Source of the DNA: Chelativorans sp. ZYF759
GTDB taxonomy: Bacteria > Pseudomonadota > Alphaproteobacteria > Rhizobiales > Rhizobiaceae
Direction: 5' to 3'
DNA length: 64,000 nt
Assembly: GCF_012911015.1 (NCBI RefSeq)
Contig: NZ_WVVV01000012.1
Span: 51,710 to 115,709, forward strand
Both the position numbers and the translations under genes were made by a program. Of this stretch, positions 51,239-61,285 are shown piece after piece. The stretch's first letter is position 1. Every line of letters starts with the position of its first letter. Below the pieces are notes generated by a model, which did no database searches, was not told the origin of the DNA, and saw nothing but the letters and a program-made list of their open reading frames with translations.

Positions 51239-52405
51239 ATGCGGTCGTTCCTGTCTTCTCCATTCCGTCCCGCGATTGCCGGCATGATCTCGATGGCGGT
51301 TGCCATGGGCATCGGACGTTTCGTCTATACGCCGCTCCTGCCCGGCATGATGGAGGCGCTGGGCCAGTCCGCCGGCGATGCCGGGCTCATCGCGTCCGCC
51401 AATTATGCGGGCTATCTGATCGGCGCGCTTCTGGCCGGGGGCGGGTGGGGTGAGGGCAGGGAGCGTGCTGTCGGCCTCTGGTCCCTGGCGGCGAGCGCGA
51501 TCCTGGTCGCGCTGATGGCGGCCTTCAACCAGCTTGCACCTTTCCTGGTCCTGCGCTTCCTGGCCGGGATCGCCAGCGCCTTCGTGATGATATTCGTGTC
51601 GTCGCTGGTCTTCACACGGCTGATGGCGGCCGGCCGCGACGATCTGCAGGCGCTTCATTTCAGCGGCGTCGGGCTCGGGATTGCCGCCTCCGCGATCATG
51701 ACGGGACTGCTCCATGTCGAAGATGCGGCCTGGCAGGCGGGCTGGATCTGGGCGGGCATCCTCTCGCTAGCCGGGCTGTGCGCGGTGTGGCTGCTGCTTG
51801 ACCGGGGCGCGCCGCGGACCGGCATCGCAGCGCCCGAACCCCCGCTCGCGCTCACGCCGCCCTTTCTCAAGCTCGTCGCCGGATATGGCCTGTTCGGTTT
51901 CGGCTACATCGTGACCGCGACATTTCTGGTGGCCATCGTCCGGCAGGGCACCGGCGGCCCGCTGCTGGAGGCATGGGTCTGGCTGGCAACGGGCCTGGCC
52001 ATCCTCCCCTCCATCTGGCTGTGGGGCCTGCTGGTGCGCCGCCGCGGGCTGCGGGTCGCGTTCGCAGCCGGCTGTGTCGTCGAGATTGTCGGGGTGCTCG
52101 CCAGCGTGCTCGTCCCCGGCATTGCCGGCCCGCTGATCGGCGGCGTGCTCCTTGGTGGCACCTTCGTGGCCGTCACGGCCTTCGGCCTCCAGGCCGGCCG
52201 CAGGCTCGCCAGCCTGTCGCCACGCCGCGCGCTCGCGCTGATGACGGCCTCCTTCGGCACCGGCCAGATTCTCGGCCCCATCGCCGCCGGCTTCGTCGCC
52301 GACCGGACCGGTGATTTCGTGCTGGCCTCGCTGCTGGCGGCAGTGGCGCTGCTCGTTGCCGCGGGACTTGTCCTTTCTTCGCGCCGGGGCGCGGGCACGG
52401 ACTAG
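51239..52405 (+). CDS. YbfB/YjiJ-family MFS transporter
   Basis: A 388-residue major facilitator with 12 predicted membrane helices. The start AGMISMAVAMGIGRFVYTPLLPGM is characteristic of the YbfB/YjiJ group (PF06779). Substrate unknown. Its stop overlaps that of the convergent deacetylase-like gene in CTAG. Confidence 0.88.
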   Translation: MRSFLSSPFRPAIAGMISMAVAMGIGRFVYTPLLPGMMEALGQSAGDAGLIASANYAGYLIGALLAGGGWGEGRERAVGLWSLAASAILVALMAAFNQLAPFLVLRFLAGIASAFVMIFVSSLVFTRLMAAGRDDLQALHFSGVGLGIAASAIMTGLLHVEDAAWQAGWIWAGILSLAGLCAVWLLLDRGAPRTGIAAPEPPLALTPPFLKLVAGYGLFGFGYIVTATFLVAIVRQGTGGPLLEAWVWLATGLAILPSIWLWGLLVRRRGLRVAFAAGCVVEIVGVLASVLVPGIAGPLIGGVLLGGTFVAVTAFGLQAGRRLASLSPRRALALMTASFGTGQILGPIAAGFVADRTGDFVLASLLAAVALLVAAGLVLSSRRGAGTD

Positions 52406-53367
52406 CCCCCGGCGCCCGTAACGACGGCCCCGTCGGCCAGCGCTTCACGATAGCTGATGCACGCCACATCGTCGCGAATGCAGACCGCGCGCGCGAAACG
52501 CTCCAGCGCGTTCCAATAGGCGCCGCCATTCATCAGCGTGAAATGGAAGCCGATCTGCAGCGGCTTGCGCGATCCGCCATATTCGCTTTCGAACGCATCC
52601 ATAAAGGCCCGGTAAGCCCGTTCCTCGAAGGCTCCCTCCGTGTCCGCACGCTCGAATCCGCCGGAGTGGCGCACGAACAGATTGTAGTCCATGGCCAGAA
52701 CGGGACGGCCCTGGGGGCCTTCGGCGACCATCGGCAGGGCGAAGGTCGCGAGGCCGTTCACCGCCCCGGGTGCCTGGGGCCCCTGGGAGACGGTCGAGGC
52801 GTCATAGGCGAAACCATGCGCGCGAAGCGCGGCAAACATCCCGTCTCCGGCCGACAGATAGGGCGCGCGGAAGCCGCCATTCATCGCTCTGGCCAGATCG
52901 CGCCAGGGTTCGGGTTCGTTCTCGATCCCGTTTATTTCGTAGGCGCGGGCCACGATCCGGTCGAATTCGGCAAATTCATGCAGCCATTCGGCCTCGGTCC
53001 AGCCACCGCCGTCGAAATGGCCGCAGGCATGATTGCCGATCTCGTGCCCCTCACTGTCGGCGCGCAGGATGTTGGCCAGCCTGTCGGCGACGTCCTCGCG
53101 CGAATAGCCGAAGCCGACATTCGAGGCGCCGGCGCCACGATCCGGCGGCCTGTACTCGCGCCGCGTCTCCCATGTGAGCAGATAGGTACAGGAAAGGAAG
53201 TAGGTGAAACGGGCGCCGGTCTCCACGGCAAGCGCCAGGCTGCGGTCCCATTGCTCGTTATGGAGTGCGCCGTCGAAGGACACCAGCACCTTCTGGACTG
53301 GCCGGTCGTCGGCGAGGGCGTGGCCGGTGGCCAACAGGGTGAGAAGGAGGAACCCGAAACGCAGCAC
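52402..53367 (-). CDS. Polysaccharide deacetylase-like (NodB fold) secreted protein
   Basis: A 321-residue protein with a signal peptide (LRFGFLLLTLLATGHALAD) and a carbohydrate esterase 4-like fold: VLVSFDGALHN, the metal motif EIGNHACGH and later GGFRAPYLS. The NodB motif 1 (normally FDDG) reads FDGA, so one Asp is missing and catalysis is doubtful. The GTG start at 53367 is backed by GGAG nine bases upstream; an upstream frame to 53556 is also open. Confidence 0.7.
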   Translation of the reverse strand: MLRFGFLLLTLLATGHALADDRPVQKVLVSFDGALHNEQWDRSLALAVETGARFTYFLSCTYLLTWETRREYRPPDRGAGASNVGFGYSREDVADRLANILRADSEGHEIGNHACGHFDGGGWTEAEWLHEFAEFDRIVARAYEINGIENEPEPWRDLARAMNGGFRAPYLSAGDGMFAALRAHGFAYDASTVSQGPQAPGAVNGLATFALPMVAEGPQGRPVLAMDYNLFVRHSGGFERADTEGAFEERAYRAFMDAFESEYGGSRKPLQIGFHFTLMNGGAYWNALERFARAVCIRDDVACISYREALADGAVVTGAGG

Positions 53368-53515
53368 TGACCTGATCTCCACGCGCACGCAATCTGCCGA
53401 AGCGGCTTCGCCTAAAGGCCGATTGTGGCTCGAAGCAGGCGGCGCCGCGGCAAGGTGCGCCTTGCGCATGGTGGCCATTGGCGTAGTCTCCGGCGAGTTG
53501 AACAAGGGGGCTCGC

Positions 53516-54085
53516 ATGCTGGTACTGATACTGGGGATCGTCGTCTTTCTGGGCATCCACTCGGTCCGGATCGTCGCGCCCGACTTTCGCGACCGGCAGA
53601 TCGCCGCGGGCGGGGAGGGACGCTGGAAGGGTATCTATTCCGTCGTCGCGCTCATCGGCCTCGTCCTGATCGTCTGGGGCTATTCGATGGCCCGACTGAC
53701 CGCGCCCATCCTCTACGATCCACCGATCTTCATGCGGCACATCAACCTCCTGCTGATGTTCTTCGCGTTCGTATTCCTGGCCGCCTCCCAACTGCCGGCT
53801 GGCCGCATCAAGGCCGCGGTCAAGCATCCCATGCTGCTCGCCGTGAAGATCTGGGCCTTCGGCCACCTGCTCGCAAATGGCGATCTGGCGGCGCTCATCC
53901 TGTTCGGCTCGTTCCTCGCCTGGGCCGTCGTCGACCGCATTTCCGTCAAGCGGCGCGGCGACATGGGCCCGGCGCCAGGACCCGTGAAGTGGGACATCAT
54001 CGCGCTTGCCATAGCGGTGGTCTTCTACCTCCTGTTCGTGTGGCGGCTGCATCTATGGCTGTTCGGCGTGCCCGTGCTGCCGTGA
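53516..54085 (+). CDS. NnrU-family membrane protein
   Basis: A 189-residue protein with about five to six membrane helices, of the NnrU family first linked to nitrite and nitric oxide reduction in Rhodobacter. FLGIHSVRIVAPDFRDRQIA is the conserved N-terminal signature, and VKHPMLLAVKIWAFGHLLANGD the central one. No denitrification genes are visible here, so the role is unclear; homologues occur in non-denitrifiers. AAGGGGG lies five bases before the ATG. Confidence 0.85.
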   Translation: MLVLILGIVVFLGIHSVRIVAPDFRDRQIAAGGEGRWKGIYSVVALIGLVLIVWGYSMARLTAPILYDPPIFMRHINLLLMFFAFVFLAASQLPAGRIKAAVKHPMLLAVKIWAFGHLLANGDLAALILFGSFLAWAVVDRISVKRRGDMGPAPGPVKWDIIALAIAVVFYLLFVWRLHLWLFGVPVLP

Positions 54086-54204
54086 GCGGGCGGGCTTTTT
54101 GGCGGCGGCCCCTTCCCAGCCGCCAAAATTCGGTTAAAACCCGGTGCCAAGCATCAGGCGGCCAACAGGTCGGCCACCAACAGCGCCGGAACAGGTTCTA
54201 GATA

Positions 54205-54870
54205 ATGTCCGACGACGGTTTCGTTCGCGAAGTCAATGAAGAGCTGCGACAGGATCAGCTGAAGGCGGTCTGGCGCCGCTATGGCATGGTGATCGTCGCG
54301 GGGGTGATCCTCATCCTGGCGGGCACTGCCGGCTATGTCGGTTGGAACCACTGGAACGAGCAGCGCGCCAATCAGTCCGGCGACCAGTATTCAGCTGCGC
54401 TCCAGCTGGCCAATGAGGGACGCACCGAGGAGGCGCTCGAGGCGCTCGGCCAACTCGAAGCGGATGGCTACGGCGCCTATCCGGTGCTTGCCCGCATGCG
54501 CGCTGCGACTGTCCGGGCCGAGGCCGGCGAATATGAAGCCGCCGTCTCGGCCTTCGATTCCGTGGCCGCGGACTCGTCGGTCCCCGGCTCGATCCGCGAT
54601 ATGGCCAGGCTTCGCGCGGCGCTGCTTCTGGTCGACCATGGGAGCTACGGCGACGTTGCATCGCGTGCCGAGCCATTGGCCGACGACGCCAACGCCCTTC
54701 GCCACGGAGCCCGCGAAGCCATGGGCCTTGCGGCCTGGGCCGCAGAAGATCTCGACAATGCACAACGCCTGTTCACGATGATCGTGGACGACCCGGCGGC
54801 CCCGACCAACACGCGCCAGCGGGCGGAGATGATGGTCGAGCTGATCGCCGGCTCGATACCTCGGTCCTGA
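54205..54870 (+). CDS. YfgM-like tetratricopeptide repeat membrane protein
   Basis: A 221-residue protein with one N-terminal membrane helix (YGMVIVAGVILILAGTAGYVGWNHW) and a periplasmic TPR-like helical domain (DUF2133/TPR_21). E. coli YfgM acts with the SecYEG/PpiD chaperone network. It precedes der by six bases, as in the E. coli yfgM-bamB-der order, but bamB is missing between them here. Confidence 0.85.
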   Translation: MSDDGFVREVNEELRQDQLKAVWRRYGMVIVAGVILILAGTAGYVGWNHWNEQRANQSGDQYSAALQLANEGRTEEALEALGQLEADGYGAYPVLARMRAATVRAEAGEYEAAVSAFDSVAADSSVPGSIRDMARLRAALLLVDHGSYGDVASRAEPLADDANALRHGAREAMGLAAWAAEDLDNAQRLFTMIVDDPAAPTNTRQRAEMMVELIAGSIPRS

Positions 54871-54876
54871 CAAGCC

Positions 54877-56310
54877 ATGGCATTCAAGCTCGCCATCGTC
54901 GGCCGCCCCAATGTAGGCAAGTCCACATTGTTCAACCGGCTGGCGGGGCGCAAGCTCGCCTTGGTCGACGACACGCCCGGTGTCACGCGCGACCGGCGCG
55001 TCCATGCCGGTCGCCTGCAGGACCTGCGATTCGACGTGATCGACACGGCGGGTCTCGAGGAAGCCGACGCGGACACGCTTGAAGGACGCATGCGCGCGCA
55101 GTCCGAACAGGCCATCGACGACGCCGACATCATCGTCTTCATGATCGATGCGCGCGCGGGCATCATGCCGGACGACAAGGGGTTTGCCGATGTGGTGCGC
55201 CGCAAGGGCAAGCCGGTCGTGCTTGTCGCCAACAAGTCCGAATCGCGGGCTGCCGATGCGGGCACCTGGGAATCATACGAGTTGGGCCTCGGCGAACCGA
55301 TCTCCATCTCGGCCGAACACGGCCAGGGCATGCCGGATCTTCGCGATGCAATCGTCGAAGCCCTGGGCGAGCGCGCCTTCGGACCGGACGAGCACGTCGA
55401 GTTAGCGGCTCCCGCAGTCTTCCCGGCCATGCCCGGAGACGACATCGACGATCCCGATGCCGAGGACATTCCCGAATACGATGCCACCAAGCCCTTGCGG
55501 ATCGCCGTGGTGGGACGGCCGAATGCGGGCAAGTCGACGCTGATCAATTCCCTGATCGGCCAGGAACGCCTGCTCACCGGGCCCGAGGCCGGCATCACCC
55601 GGGATTCGATCTCGGTCGACTGGGAGTGGCACAATCGCCGCATCAAGCTGTTCGACACGGCGGGTCTGCGGCGCAAGTCGCGCATCCAGGAGAAGCTGGA
55701 GAAGCTTTCCGTCGCCGATGCGCTGCGCGCCATCCGATTCGCCGAAGTCGTCATCATCGTCCTCGATTCGACGATCCCCTTCGAAAAGCAGGATCTGCAG
55801 ATTGCCGATCTCATCATTCGGGAGGGCAGGGCGCCGGTGCTCGCATTCAACAAATGGGATCTCATCGAGGACAGCCAGGCCGTCCTGGCCGATCTGCGCG
55901 AACGCGCCGAGCGGCTGCTGCCGCAGGTCCGCGGCCTCAAGACGGTGACCGTCTCCGGCGAAACGGGAAAGGGCCTCGACCGGCTCATGGAAGCGGTGGA
56001 AGCCACGCACCGGGTCTGGAACACGCGCATATCCACAGGCCGGCTGAACCGTTGGCTGGAGGGCGTGCTGGCGCATCATCCGCCACCGGCCGTTTCCGGG
56101 CGGCGTCTCAAGATCCGCTACATGACCCAGGTCAAGACGCGGCCGCCCGGCTTTGTCCTCAACTGTTCGGTGCCGGAGGCGATGCCGCAATCCTATCTGC
56201 GTTATCTGACCAACGGCATTCGTGAGGCGTTCGACATGCAGGGCGTACCGATCCGCATGATGCCACGGGCCTCCGACAATCCCTATGCGGGCAAGGCCCG
56301 CAAGCGCTGA
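54877..56310 (+). CDS. der: Ribosome biogenesis GTPase Der (EngA)
   Basis: A 477-residue tandem GTPase. Two G domains with P-loops [12 protein letters not shown] and [13 protein letters not shown]3 motifs DTAGLEEAD and DTAGLRRKS, and G4 motifs ANKSE (first domain, NKxD weakened) and NKWD (second). The C-terminal KH-like domain ([19 protein letters not shown]) follows. Required for 50S subunit maturation. The first domain's G4 (NKSE) matches many Der proteins. Confidence 0.95.
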   Translation: MAFKLAIVGRPNVGKSTLFNRLAGRKLALVDDTPGVTRDRRVHAGRLQDLRFDVIDTAGLEEADADTLEGRMRAQSEQAIDDADIIVFMIDARAGIMPDDKGFADVVRRKGKPVVLVANKSESRAADAGTWESYELGLGEPISISAEHGQGMPDLRDAIVEALGERAFGPDEHVELAAPAVFPAMPGDDIDDPDAEDIPEYDATKPLRIAVVGRPNAGKSTLINSLIGQERLLTGPEAGITRDSISVDWEWHNRRIKLFDTAGLRRKSRIQEKLEKLSVADALRAIRFAEVVIIVLDSTIPFEKQDLQIADLIIREGRAPVLAFNKWDLIEDSQAVLADLRERAERLLPQVRGLKTVTVSGETGKGLDRLMEAVEATHRVWNTRISTGRLNRWLEGVLAHHPPPAVSGRRLKIRYMTQVKTRPPGFVLNCSVPEAMPQSYLRYLTNGIREAFDMQGVPIRMMPRASDNPYAGKARKR

Positions 56311-56369
56311 GCTGCCTCAGCGTAACCACATGTGATCGCAGAAAGATCTGCCGCGCCGCCAGTCCGCCA

Positions 56370-56390
56370 TTAACCCTCCGTTTAGGTTAA
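56370..56390. promoter_or_regulatory. TTAACC-N9-GGTTAA inverted repeat upstream of the wall hydrolase gene
   Basis: A 6-bp inverted repeat with 9-base spacing. On the plus strand it includes TTAA-N7-TTTA, a 7-of-8 match to the CtrA-type TTAA-N7-TTAA box. It lies 52 bases before the hydrolase start. A cell-cycle link is an inference. Confidence 0.45.
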
Positions 56391-56441
56391 TCACCCACTA
56401 TCGAGGCTGATTTGTGGGACGGGTTGCGTTGGAGTGGGTCA

Positions 56442-57626
56442 TTGAGATTTCCGCGGAAGTTGCGCCGGCGCTTTGCCGCACGTGAACGGCGTTCGCTGCT
56501 GGCGCCCCTGATCATCGGATTGGGCATGCTGGCGGCTTCTCCCACCGCAATCGCCTACCAGGACATGGTCAGCCTCGTTTCCGGGCTCGAGAATACGGGC
56601 CAGCGCTGGGGCGCGTTCGTCGAGCGCTCGGCGGTGGGCTCCGTGCAATCCGGCGAGATGCAGTTCATCGACACGAGCACGACCGGTTCGATCAGCGGCG
56701 GCGGGCGCGATACGCCGGGCATCGGCAAGGTGGCATTCCTTTCGAACAAGGGCGTCTTCAGCGAGCTTCCCGACGAGGCGCGAGTCAATCGCGAGGCCAA
56801 GCGCGGCCGCATCGTCCATGTCGCGCCGGTTGCCCCGCCGCGCATGTTCAATGCCGGCTCGATCCTCGAACGCCAGAGCTATCTCCTGAGCCCTGCCGAG
56901 GATTCAGAGTTCGCGATGGCCTTCATCGAGCCCGAGATCGCCGGTCGCGAACTCGAGATCGCGCTTGCCTTTCATATGATGGAACAGGCACCCGCGGCCG
57001 AAGACGTTCCGACCTATCTGGCTTCGCTGATCACCAACAACCGGCCAGATGTGCTTGCCACCGCCTATGCCCCCGCATCGCCGGACTATGCCAGCACCTC
57101 GCCCTTTGCCAGCCTGTTGCGCGACGAGCCCGATCTGCAGGCGGGACGTTTCATCCCGCCGCTCGGGCAACGCGACCACGCCTGGATGTCGAAGCCGCTG
57201 CCCCCGATCGTCTTCACCGAGGCCGAGCAGAAATGCCTGGCCGAAGGCATCTACTTCGAAGCCCGCGGCGAGATCGTCAAAGGGCAGGCCGCCGTTGCGC
57301 AGGTGATTCTGAACCGTGTCCGCAATCCCGCCTACCCCGACACGATCTGCGGCGTCGTGTATCAGAACCGTACCTGGCGCAACCGCTGCCAGTTTTCCTT
57401 CGCCTGCGACGGCACCACGCCACGCGTTCGCAGCACGAGCCACTACCGTGTCGCCGAGGAAGTCGGTCTGGCCGTGACGGCCGGGAAGATCTTCCTGCCG
57501 GAGGTCGGTTCCTCCACGCATTATCACGCGACCTATGTCAGCCCGCGCTGGGCGCGCTCGATGGAGCGTCTGCAGCGCATCGGCCTCCACATATTTTACC
57601 GCACGCGTGGCGGCGGCTGGAGCTGA
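56442..57626 (+). CDS. SleB-type cell wall hydrolase (Hydrolase_2 domain)
   Basis: A 394-residue exported protein. A TTG start was chosen because GGAGTGGG lies seven bases upstream; the signal or anchor helix is [19 protein letters not shown] low-complexity region follows, then the C-terminal Hydrolase_2 domain (about residues 265-390) with [18 protein letters not shown] carrying the catalytic Glu, and [21 protein letters not shown]. It probably cleaves peptidoglycan glycan strands. Neighbour of der. A possible CtrA-type repeat lies upstream. Confidence 0.83.
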   Translation: MRFPRKLRRRFAARERRSLLAPLIIGLGMLAASPTAIAYQDMVSLVSGLENTGQRWGAFVERSAVGSVQSGEMQFIDTSTTGSISGGGRDTPGIGKVAFLSNKGVFSELPDEARVNREAKRGRIVHVAPVAPPRMFNAGSILERQSYLLSPAEDSEFAMAFIEPEIAGRELEIALAFHMMEQAPAAEDVPTYLASLITNNRPDVLATAYAPASPDYASTSPFASLLRDEPDLQAGRFIPPLGQRDHAWMSKPLPPIVFTEAEQKCLAEGIYFEARGEIVKGQAAVAQVILNRVRNPAYPDTICGVVYQNRTWRNRCQFSFACDGTTPRVRSTSHYRVAEEVGLAVTAGKIFLPEVGSSTHYHATYVSPRWARSMERLQRIGLHIFYRTRGGGWS

Positions 57627-57665
57627 GCCGGAAAGGCTGCCGGGCGTCGCCGCTTCCCCGATTCT

Positions 57666-57694
57666 CCCGCCCATCCACACATGGATAGGGCGGG
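57666..57694 (+). terminator. Hairpin after the wall hydrolase gene
   Basis: Stem CCCGCCC/GGGCGGG extended by ATCCA/TGGAT with one bulged A. No T tract follows, so termination strength is uncertain. Confidence 0.5.
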
Positions 57695-57766
57695 CGCATT
57701 GTCGCAGCCTGCTAAGTTATTGATCTAGATGGTATTCCGGTTTCGCTGCGGCAGTCGCGCCGTGGC

Positions 57767-57795
57767 TTGACTGGGGCATGGGCGAAAACTATGTT
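57767..57795 (+). promoter_or_regulatory. Promoter of the F0 ATPase operon
   Basis: TTGACT (57767-57772), 17-base spacer, TATGTT (57790-57795): a near-consensus housekeeping promoter predicting a start near 57802. This places the true atpI start after 57802 and rules against an ATG at 57778. Confidence 0.75.
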
Positions 57796-57903
57796 GCGCG
57801 CGACTTTGACGCGGGTGGCCAAGCGCTGGCGGTCCCGGAATTGGAGGTCGCGGTGGCCGGAAGCAAACGCCCGGACAAAGCCCGACAATCCGGGGAAAAA
57901 GGC

Positions 57904-58254
57904 ATGGCCGGTTTCGACAAGGACGATCTCGATCGTCGCGGTAAGGCACTCGATGCGGCATTGGCCGCGCGCCGTCCTGCCGCGCCGGACAGTGAAGACA
58001 CGAAGAACGGCACGCTGCAGGGCGTGGGTAGCGCCCTGAAACTGTCGAGCGAGTTTATCGCCGCCATCATCGTCGGTGTTGGGCTCGGCTGGTTCTTCGA
58101 CCGGATTGCAGGCACGTCGCCCTGGGGGCTGATCGTGTTCCTGCTGCTCGGCTTTGTTGCGGGTGTCGTCAACGTGTTGCGGTCGTCTGGACAGATGGCC
58201 GATTTTGGTGCCGTCAAACCCCGTCCGGGGCCAGACGGTCAAAACGAGAAATAG
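57904..58254 (+). CDS. atpI: ATP synthase assembly/accessory protein AtpI (AtpZ/AtpI family)
   Basis: A 116-residue protein with a charged N-terminus ([20 protein letters not shown]) and two membrane helices ([37 protein letters not shown]). It helps assemble the c-ring. A longer frame opens at 57778 but overlaps the promoter, so ATG 57904 was chosen. First gene of the F0 operon, 44 bases before atpB. Confidence 0.88.
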   Translation: MAGFDKDDLDRRGKALDAALAARRPAAPDSEDTKNGTLQGVGSALKLSSEFIAAIIVGVGLGWFFDRIAGTSPWGLIVFLLLGFVAGVVNVLRSSGQMADFGAVKPRPGPDGQNEK

Positions 58255-58298
58255 AATTTCTGGGCGCGTGCGGCGCCGCAGCCAGTTAGGGGGCCCGG

Positions 58299-59048
58299 AT
58301 GGCCGACGATCCGATTTATCAGTTCGAGATCAACAGATTGATCCCGATCGAGGTTGGTGGACTCGACTTTTCCTTCACGAATTCCTCGCTCTTCATGGTC
58401 GCGACCGTCGCGGCGGCGGGCGGCTTTCTCTATCTGACGACGATGAGCCGTGGGCTGGTTCCTTCCCGCGTGCAGTCCGTCTCCGAGCTTTCCTACGAAT
58501 TCGTGGCTTCGATGTTGCGCGATGCCGCGGGCACCCAGGGCATGCGGTTCTTTCCGCTGGTCTTCTCCTTGTTCATGTTCGTGCTGGTCGCGAACCTCTT
58601 GGGGATGGTGCCCTACTTCTTTACGGTGACCAGCCACATCATCGTTACCTTCGCGCTCGCCCTGCTGGTGATCGGAACCGTGATCTTCTACGGCTTCTAC
58701 AAGCACGGCCTGAAATTCCTGGGGCTCTTTGCCCCATCCGGGGTGCCCAAGGCGCTCTTGCCGCTTGTCGTGTCGATCGAGATCATTTCGTTTCTCTCGC
58801 GCCCTATCAGCCTGTCGGTGCGCCTCTTCGCCAGCATGCTGGCCGGACACATCACGCTGAAGGTCTTCGCGGGCTTCATCGTATCGCTCGGTTCGCTCGG
58901 CGCCATCGGCGTGGCCGGTGCCATCCTGCCGCTCCTGATGACCATCGCGCTGACCGGTCTCGAGCTGCTCATCTCGTTCATCCAGGCCTATGTGTTTGCG
59001 ATCCTGACCTGCATGTATCTCAACGACGCGGTTCATCCCAACCACTGA
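58299..59048 (+). CDS. atpB: F0F1 ATP synthase subunit a
   Basis: A 249-residue proton-channel subunit. The essential arginine is in [20 protein letters not shown], and the C-terminal helix includes [21 protein letters not shown]. Works with subunit c in the membrane. Alphaproteobacterial F0 and F1 genes are in separate operons; only F0 is here. Confidence 0.96.
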   Translation: MADDPIYQFEINRLIPIEVGGLDFSFTNSSLFMVATVAAAGGFLYLTTMSRGLVPSRVQSVSELSYEFVASMLRDAAGTQGMRFFPLVFSLFMFVLVANLLGMVPYFFTVTSHIIVTFALALLVIGTVIFYGFYKHGLKFLGLFAPSGVPKALLPLVVSIEIISFLSRPISLSVRLFASMLAGHITLKVFAGFIVSLGSLGAIGVAGAILPLLMTIALTGLELLISFIQAYVFAILTCMYLNDAVHPNH

Positions 59049-59125
59049 CCTCTTCACCCCCATCTCCGCAGCGCAGACGGTGCTGTGGGCAACACAAGCT
59101 TGACCATTCAAAAAGGAGTTTCGAC

Positions 59126-59353
59126 ATGGAAGCAGATGCAGCACGTTTCATTGGTGCGGGCCTCGCCTGTCTCGGTATGGCCGGTACGGCTCTCGGCCTC
59201 GGCAATATCTTCGGCAGCTATCTCTCGGGCGCCCTGCGCAACCCCTCCGCAGCTGACGGCCAGTTCGGCCGCCTGATCTTCGGCTTCGCCGTGACCGAAG
59301 CGCTCGGCATCTTCTCGCTGCTGATCGCTCTGCTGCTGCTTTTCGCCGTCTGA
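59126..59353 (+). CDS. atpE: F0F1 ATP synthase subunit c
   Basis: A 75-residue two-helix hairpin ([20 protein letters not shown] start). The proton-binding Glu is E58 in [20 protein letters not shown]; the polar loop is RNPSA. AAAAGGAG gives a strong ribosome-binding site, suited to a subunit needed in many copies. Confidence 0.97.
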   Translation: MEADAARFIGAGLACLGMAGTALGLGNIFGSYLSGALRNPSAADGQFGRLIFGFAVTEALGIFSLLIALLLLFAV

Positions 59354-59441
59354 TCGACGCGCTCCGTCACGCCGGCCGCCTTGTTGCGGCCGGCTCGAAC
59401 CTAACCGGACGAGATGTCCGGCATTGGTGACAGGACAGCCT

Positions 59442-60041
59442 ATGTTCACGGCAACAGCCTACGCACAAACGAACGACCCGGCGGCGACGCCCGAGGGCGA
59501 CCTGGAAGAAACCATCCAGGAAGCCATCGAGGTGCCGGCCTCTCAGCCAGCCGAATCGGCCTTCCCGCCCTTCGATACTTCGACCTATCCGTCGCAGTTG
59601 CTCTGGCTGGCGATCACTTTCGGCCTCTTCTACCTCTTCCTGCAGAAGGTGGTGCTTCCGCGCATCGGCGGTATCCTAGAGGTGCGGCGCGACCGCATCG
59701 CCCAGGATCTCGACCAGGCCGCCCGGATGCGCGAGGAATCGGATGCGGCCGTGGCCGCCTATGAACAGGACCTGGCGGAGGCCCGCATGAAGGCCAGCGC
59801 CATCGCCAACACCGCGCGCGACAAGGCCAAGGCCGATGCCGATGCCGAGCAGCGCAAGGCGGAGGCCGCCCTCGAGGTCCGCCTCACCGAGGCCGAGCGT
59901 CGCATCGCCTCCATCAAGGACGCGGCGATGAGCGATGTCGGTGTCATCGCCGAGGAAACCGCTGCCGCGATCGTCGAAGAGATGATCGGGGCGAAGGTCG
60001 ACAAGCGCACGGTGTCTTCTGCCGTCGCGGCGGCCCAATAG
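59442..60041 (+). CDS. F0F1 ATP synthase subunit b' (second peripheral stalk subunit)
   Basis: A 199-residue b'-type subunit: an N-terminal tail, one membrane helix (SQLLWLAITFGLFYLFLQKVV) and a long charged coiled coil rich in Ala, Glu and Arg. Pairs with subunit b to form the stator. ATG 59442 follows AGGA six bases upstream. b and b' are encoded together as in photosynthetic and other alphaproteobacteria. Confidence 0.92.
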   Translation: MFTATAYAQTNDPAATPEGDLEETIQEAIEVPASQPAESAFPPFDTSTYPSQLLWLAITFGLFYLFLQKVVLPRIGGILEVRRDRIAQDLDQAARMREESDAAVAAYEQDLAEARMKASAIANTARDKAKADADAEQRKAEAALEVRLTEAERRIASIKDAAMSDVGVIAEETAAAIVEEMIGAKVDKRTVSSAVAAAQ

Positions 60042-60054
60042 GGAGCAAGAGACA

Positions 60055-60534
60055 ATGGACTCCACAGCATGGGCCATGGTCGGCCTGGTCCTTTTCCTGG
60101 CTCTTCTTGCCTACATGAAGGTTCCGGGCTTTGTCGCGCGGACGCTGGACGACAGGGCCCAGCGCATCCGCAATGAACTGGACGAGGCCCGCAAGCTGCG
60201 CGAGGAAGCCCAGCAATTGCTGGCCGAGTACCAGCGCAAGCGCAAGGAAGCCGAGCAGGAGGCCGAGGCGATCGTCGCCGCCGCCAACCGCGAGGCAGAA
60301 AACATCGTCGTCGAGGCCCGGCAGAAGACCGAGGAATTCGTCGAGCGCCGCAACGCAATGGCCGAGCAGAAGATCGCTCAGGCCGAACGCGACGCGGTTC
60401 ACCAGGTCCGCACCAGCGCGGTCGACATTGCCGTGGCCGCCGCCGAGCGGATTCTCGCAGACAAGGTCGATGCCAAGATGAGCGCGGAACTGTTCAGGAA
60501 ATCGATGGGCGAGGTCAAGACCGGGCTCAACTGA
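60055..60534 (+). CDS. atpF: F0F1 ATP synthase subunit b
   Basis: A 159-residue subunit with one N-terminal membrane helix (WAMVGLVLFLALLAYMKV) and a right-handed coiled coil of the stator. Thirteen bases after the b' stop. Last gene of the F0 operon, followed by a strong terminator. Confidence 0.95.
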   Translation: MDSTAWAMVGLVLFLALLAYMKVPGFVARTLDDRAQRIRNELDEARKLREEAQQLLAEYQRKRKEAEQEAEAIVAAANREAENIVVEARQKTEEFVERRNAMAEQKIAQAERDAVHQVRTSAVDIAVAAAERILADKVDAKMSAELFRKSMGEVKTGLN

Positions 60535-60558
60535 GCCAGCCCCGATCCCGCATTCGAG

Positions 60559-60587
60559 AAGGCCGCCTCATCGCAGGCGGCCTTTTT
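60559..60587 (+). terminator. Terminator of the F0 operon, shared with rnhB
   Basis: A perfect 10-bp stem AAGGCCGCCT/AGGCGGCCTT with loop CATCGC, then TTT. The stem also ends the convergent rnhB transcript on the other strand. Confidence 0.88.
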
Positions 60588-60589
60588 CG

Positions 60590-61243
60590 TTATGAGCTGC
60601 GGAACGGCGCGAAGCTCATCCGATGCATGCGCGACAGCCCGCCATGCGCCTCGATGGCGGTGCGGTGGCGGCTTGTGGCGTACCCCATATGCATCTCGAA
60701 GCCATAACGCGGGTCGCAGGCGCCGGCCCGGCTCATGATGCGGTCGCGGGTGACCTTGGCCACGATCGAGGCGGCCGCGATGGAAAAGGAACGCCCGTCG
60801 CCGCGCACCAGCGCCCGGCATTCGCAGGGCATGCCGGGGGGAACGTCGCGCCCGTCGGCCAGCACCAGCAGCGGGCGCGTGCAGAGACCCGCCACCGCGC
60901 GGCGCATCGCCTCGAGGCTTGCCTTGCGGATGTCGCAGCCATCGATCGACTGCGCGCAGACGGTCGCGACGGACACCGAAAGGGCGGTCGTCACGATCGC
61001 CGCGAAGGCGATCTCGCGCTGGGTCAGCGACAGTTTCTTGGAATCGTCGAGCCCGTCGGGCAGCCGGTCGGGATCCAGAATCACCGCTGCGGCCACCACG
61101 GGACCGGCCAGCGGGCCGCGCCCGGCCTCGTCCGTGCCCGCAACCGGCCACTGGCTCCTGGTTCTGGCCAGCAGCTCGGCCTCGAAGTCGGGGCCGGAGG
61201 GCAATTCGAAAAGCAGCGGAGAATCGGAAGCGAGAGGAGCCAT
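60590..61243 (-). CDS. rnhB: Ribonuclease HII
   Basis: A 217-residue type 2 RNase H that removes misincorporated ribonucleotides and RNA primers. The [15 protein letters not shown] motif holds the first catalytic Asp and Glu (D38, E39); further acidic residues are in LADGRDVP and the [11 protein letters not shown] region. Start at MAPLASDSP; an alternative TTG at 61282 is also possible. Confidence 0.94.
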   Translation of the reverse strand: MAPLASDSPLLFELPSGPDFEAELLARTRSQWPVAGTDEAGRGPLAGPVVAAAVILDPDRLPDGLDDSKKLSLTQREIAFAAIVTTALSVSVATVCAQSIDGCDIRKASLEAMRRAVAGLCTRPLLVLADGRDVPPGMPCECRALVRGDGRSFSIAAASIVAKVTRDRIMSRAGACDPRYGFEMHMGYATSRHRTAIEAHGGLSRMHRMSFAPFRSS

Positions 61244-61285
61244 GGTTGCGGCAATGCTCGCATCTCGTCCGATTCTCCGCAAGGA

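Noticed and set aside
57778..57903. N-terminal extension of AtpI from the ATG at 57778
   Set aside because: Overlaps a good promoter whose start would be downstream of this ATG.
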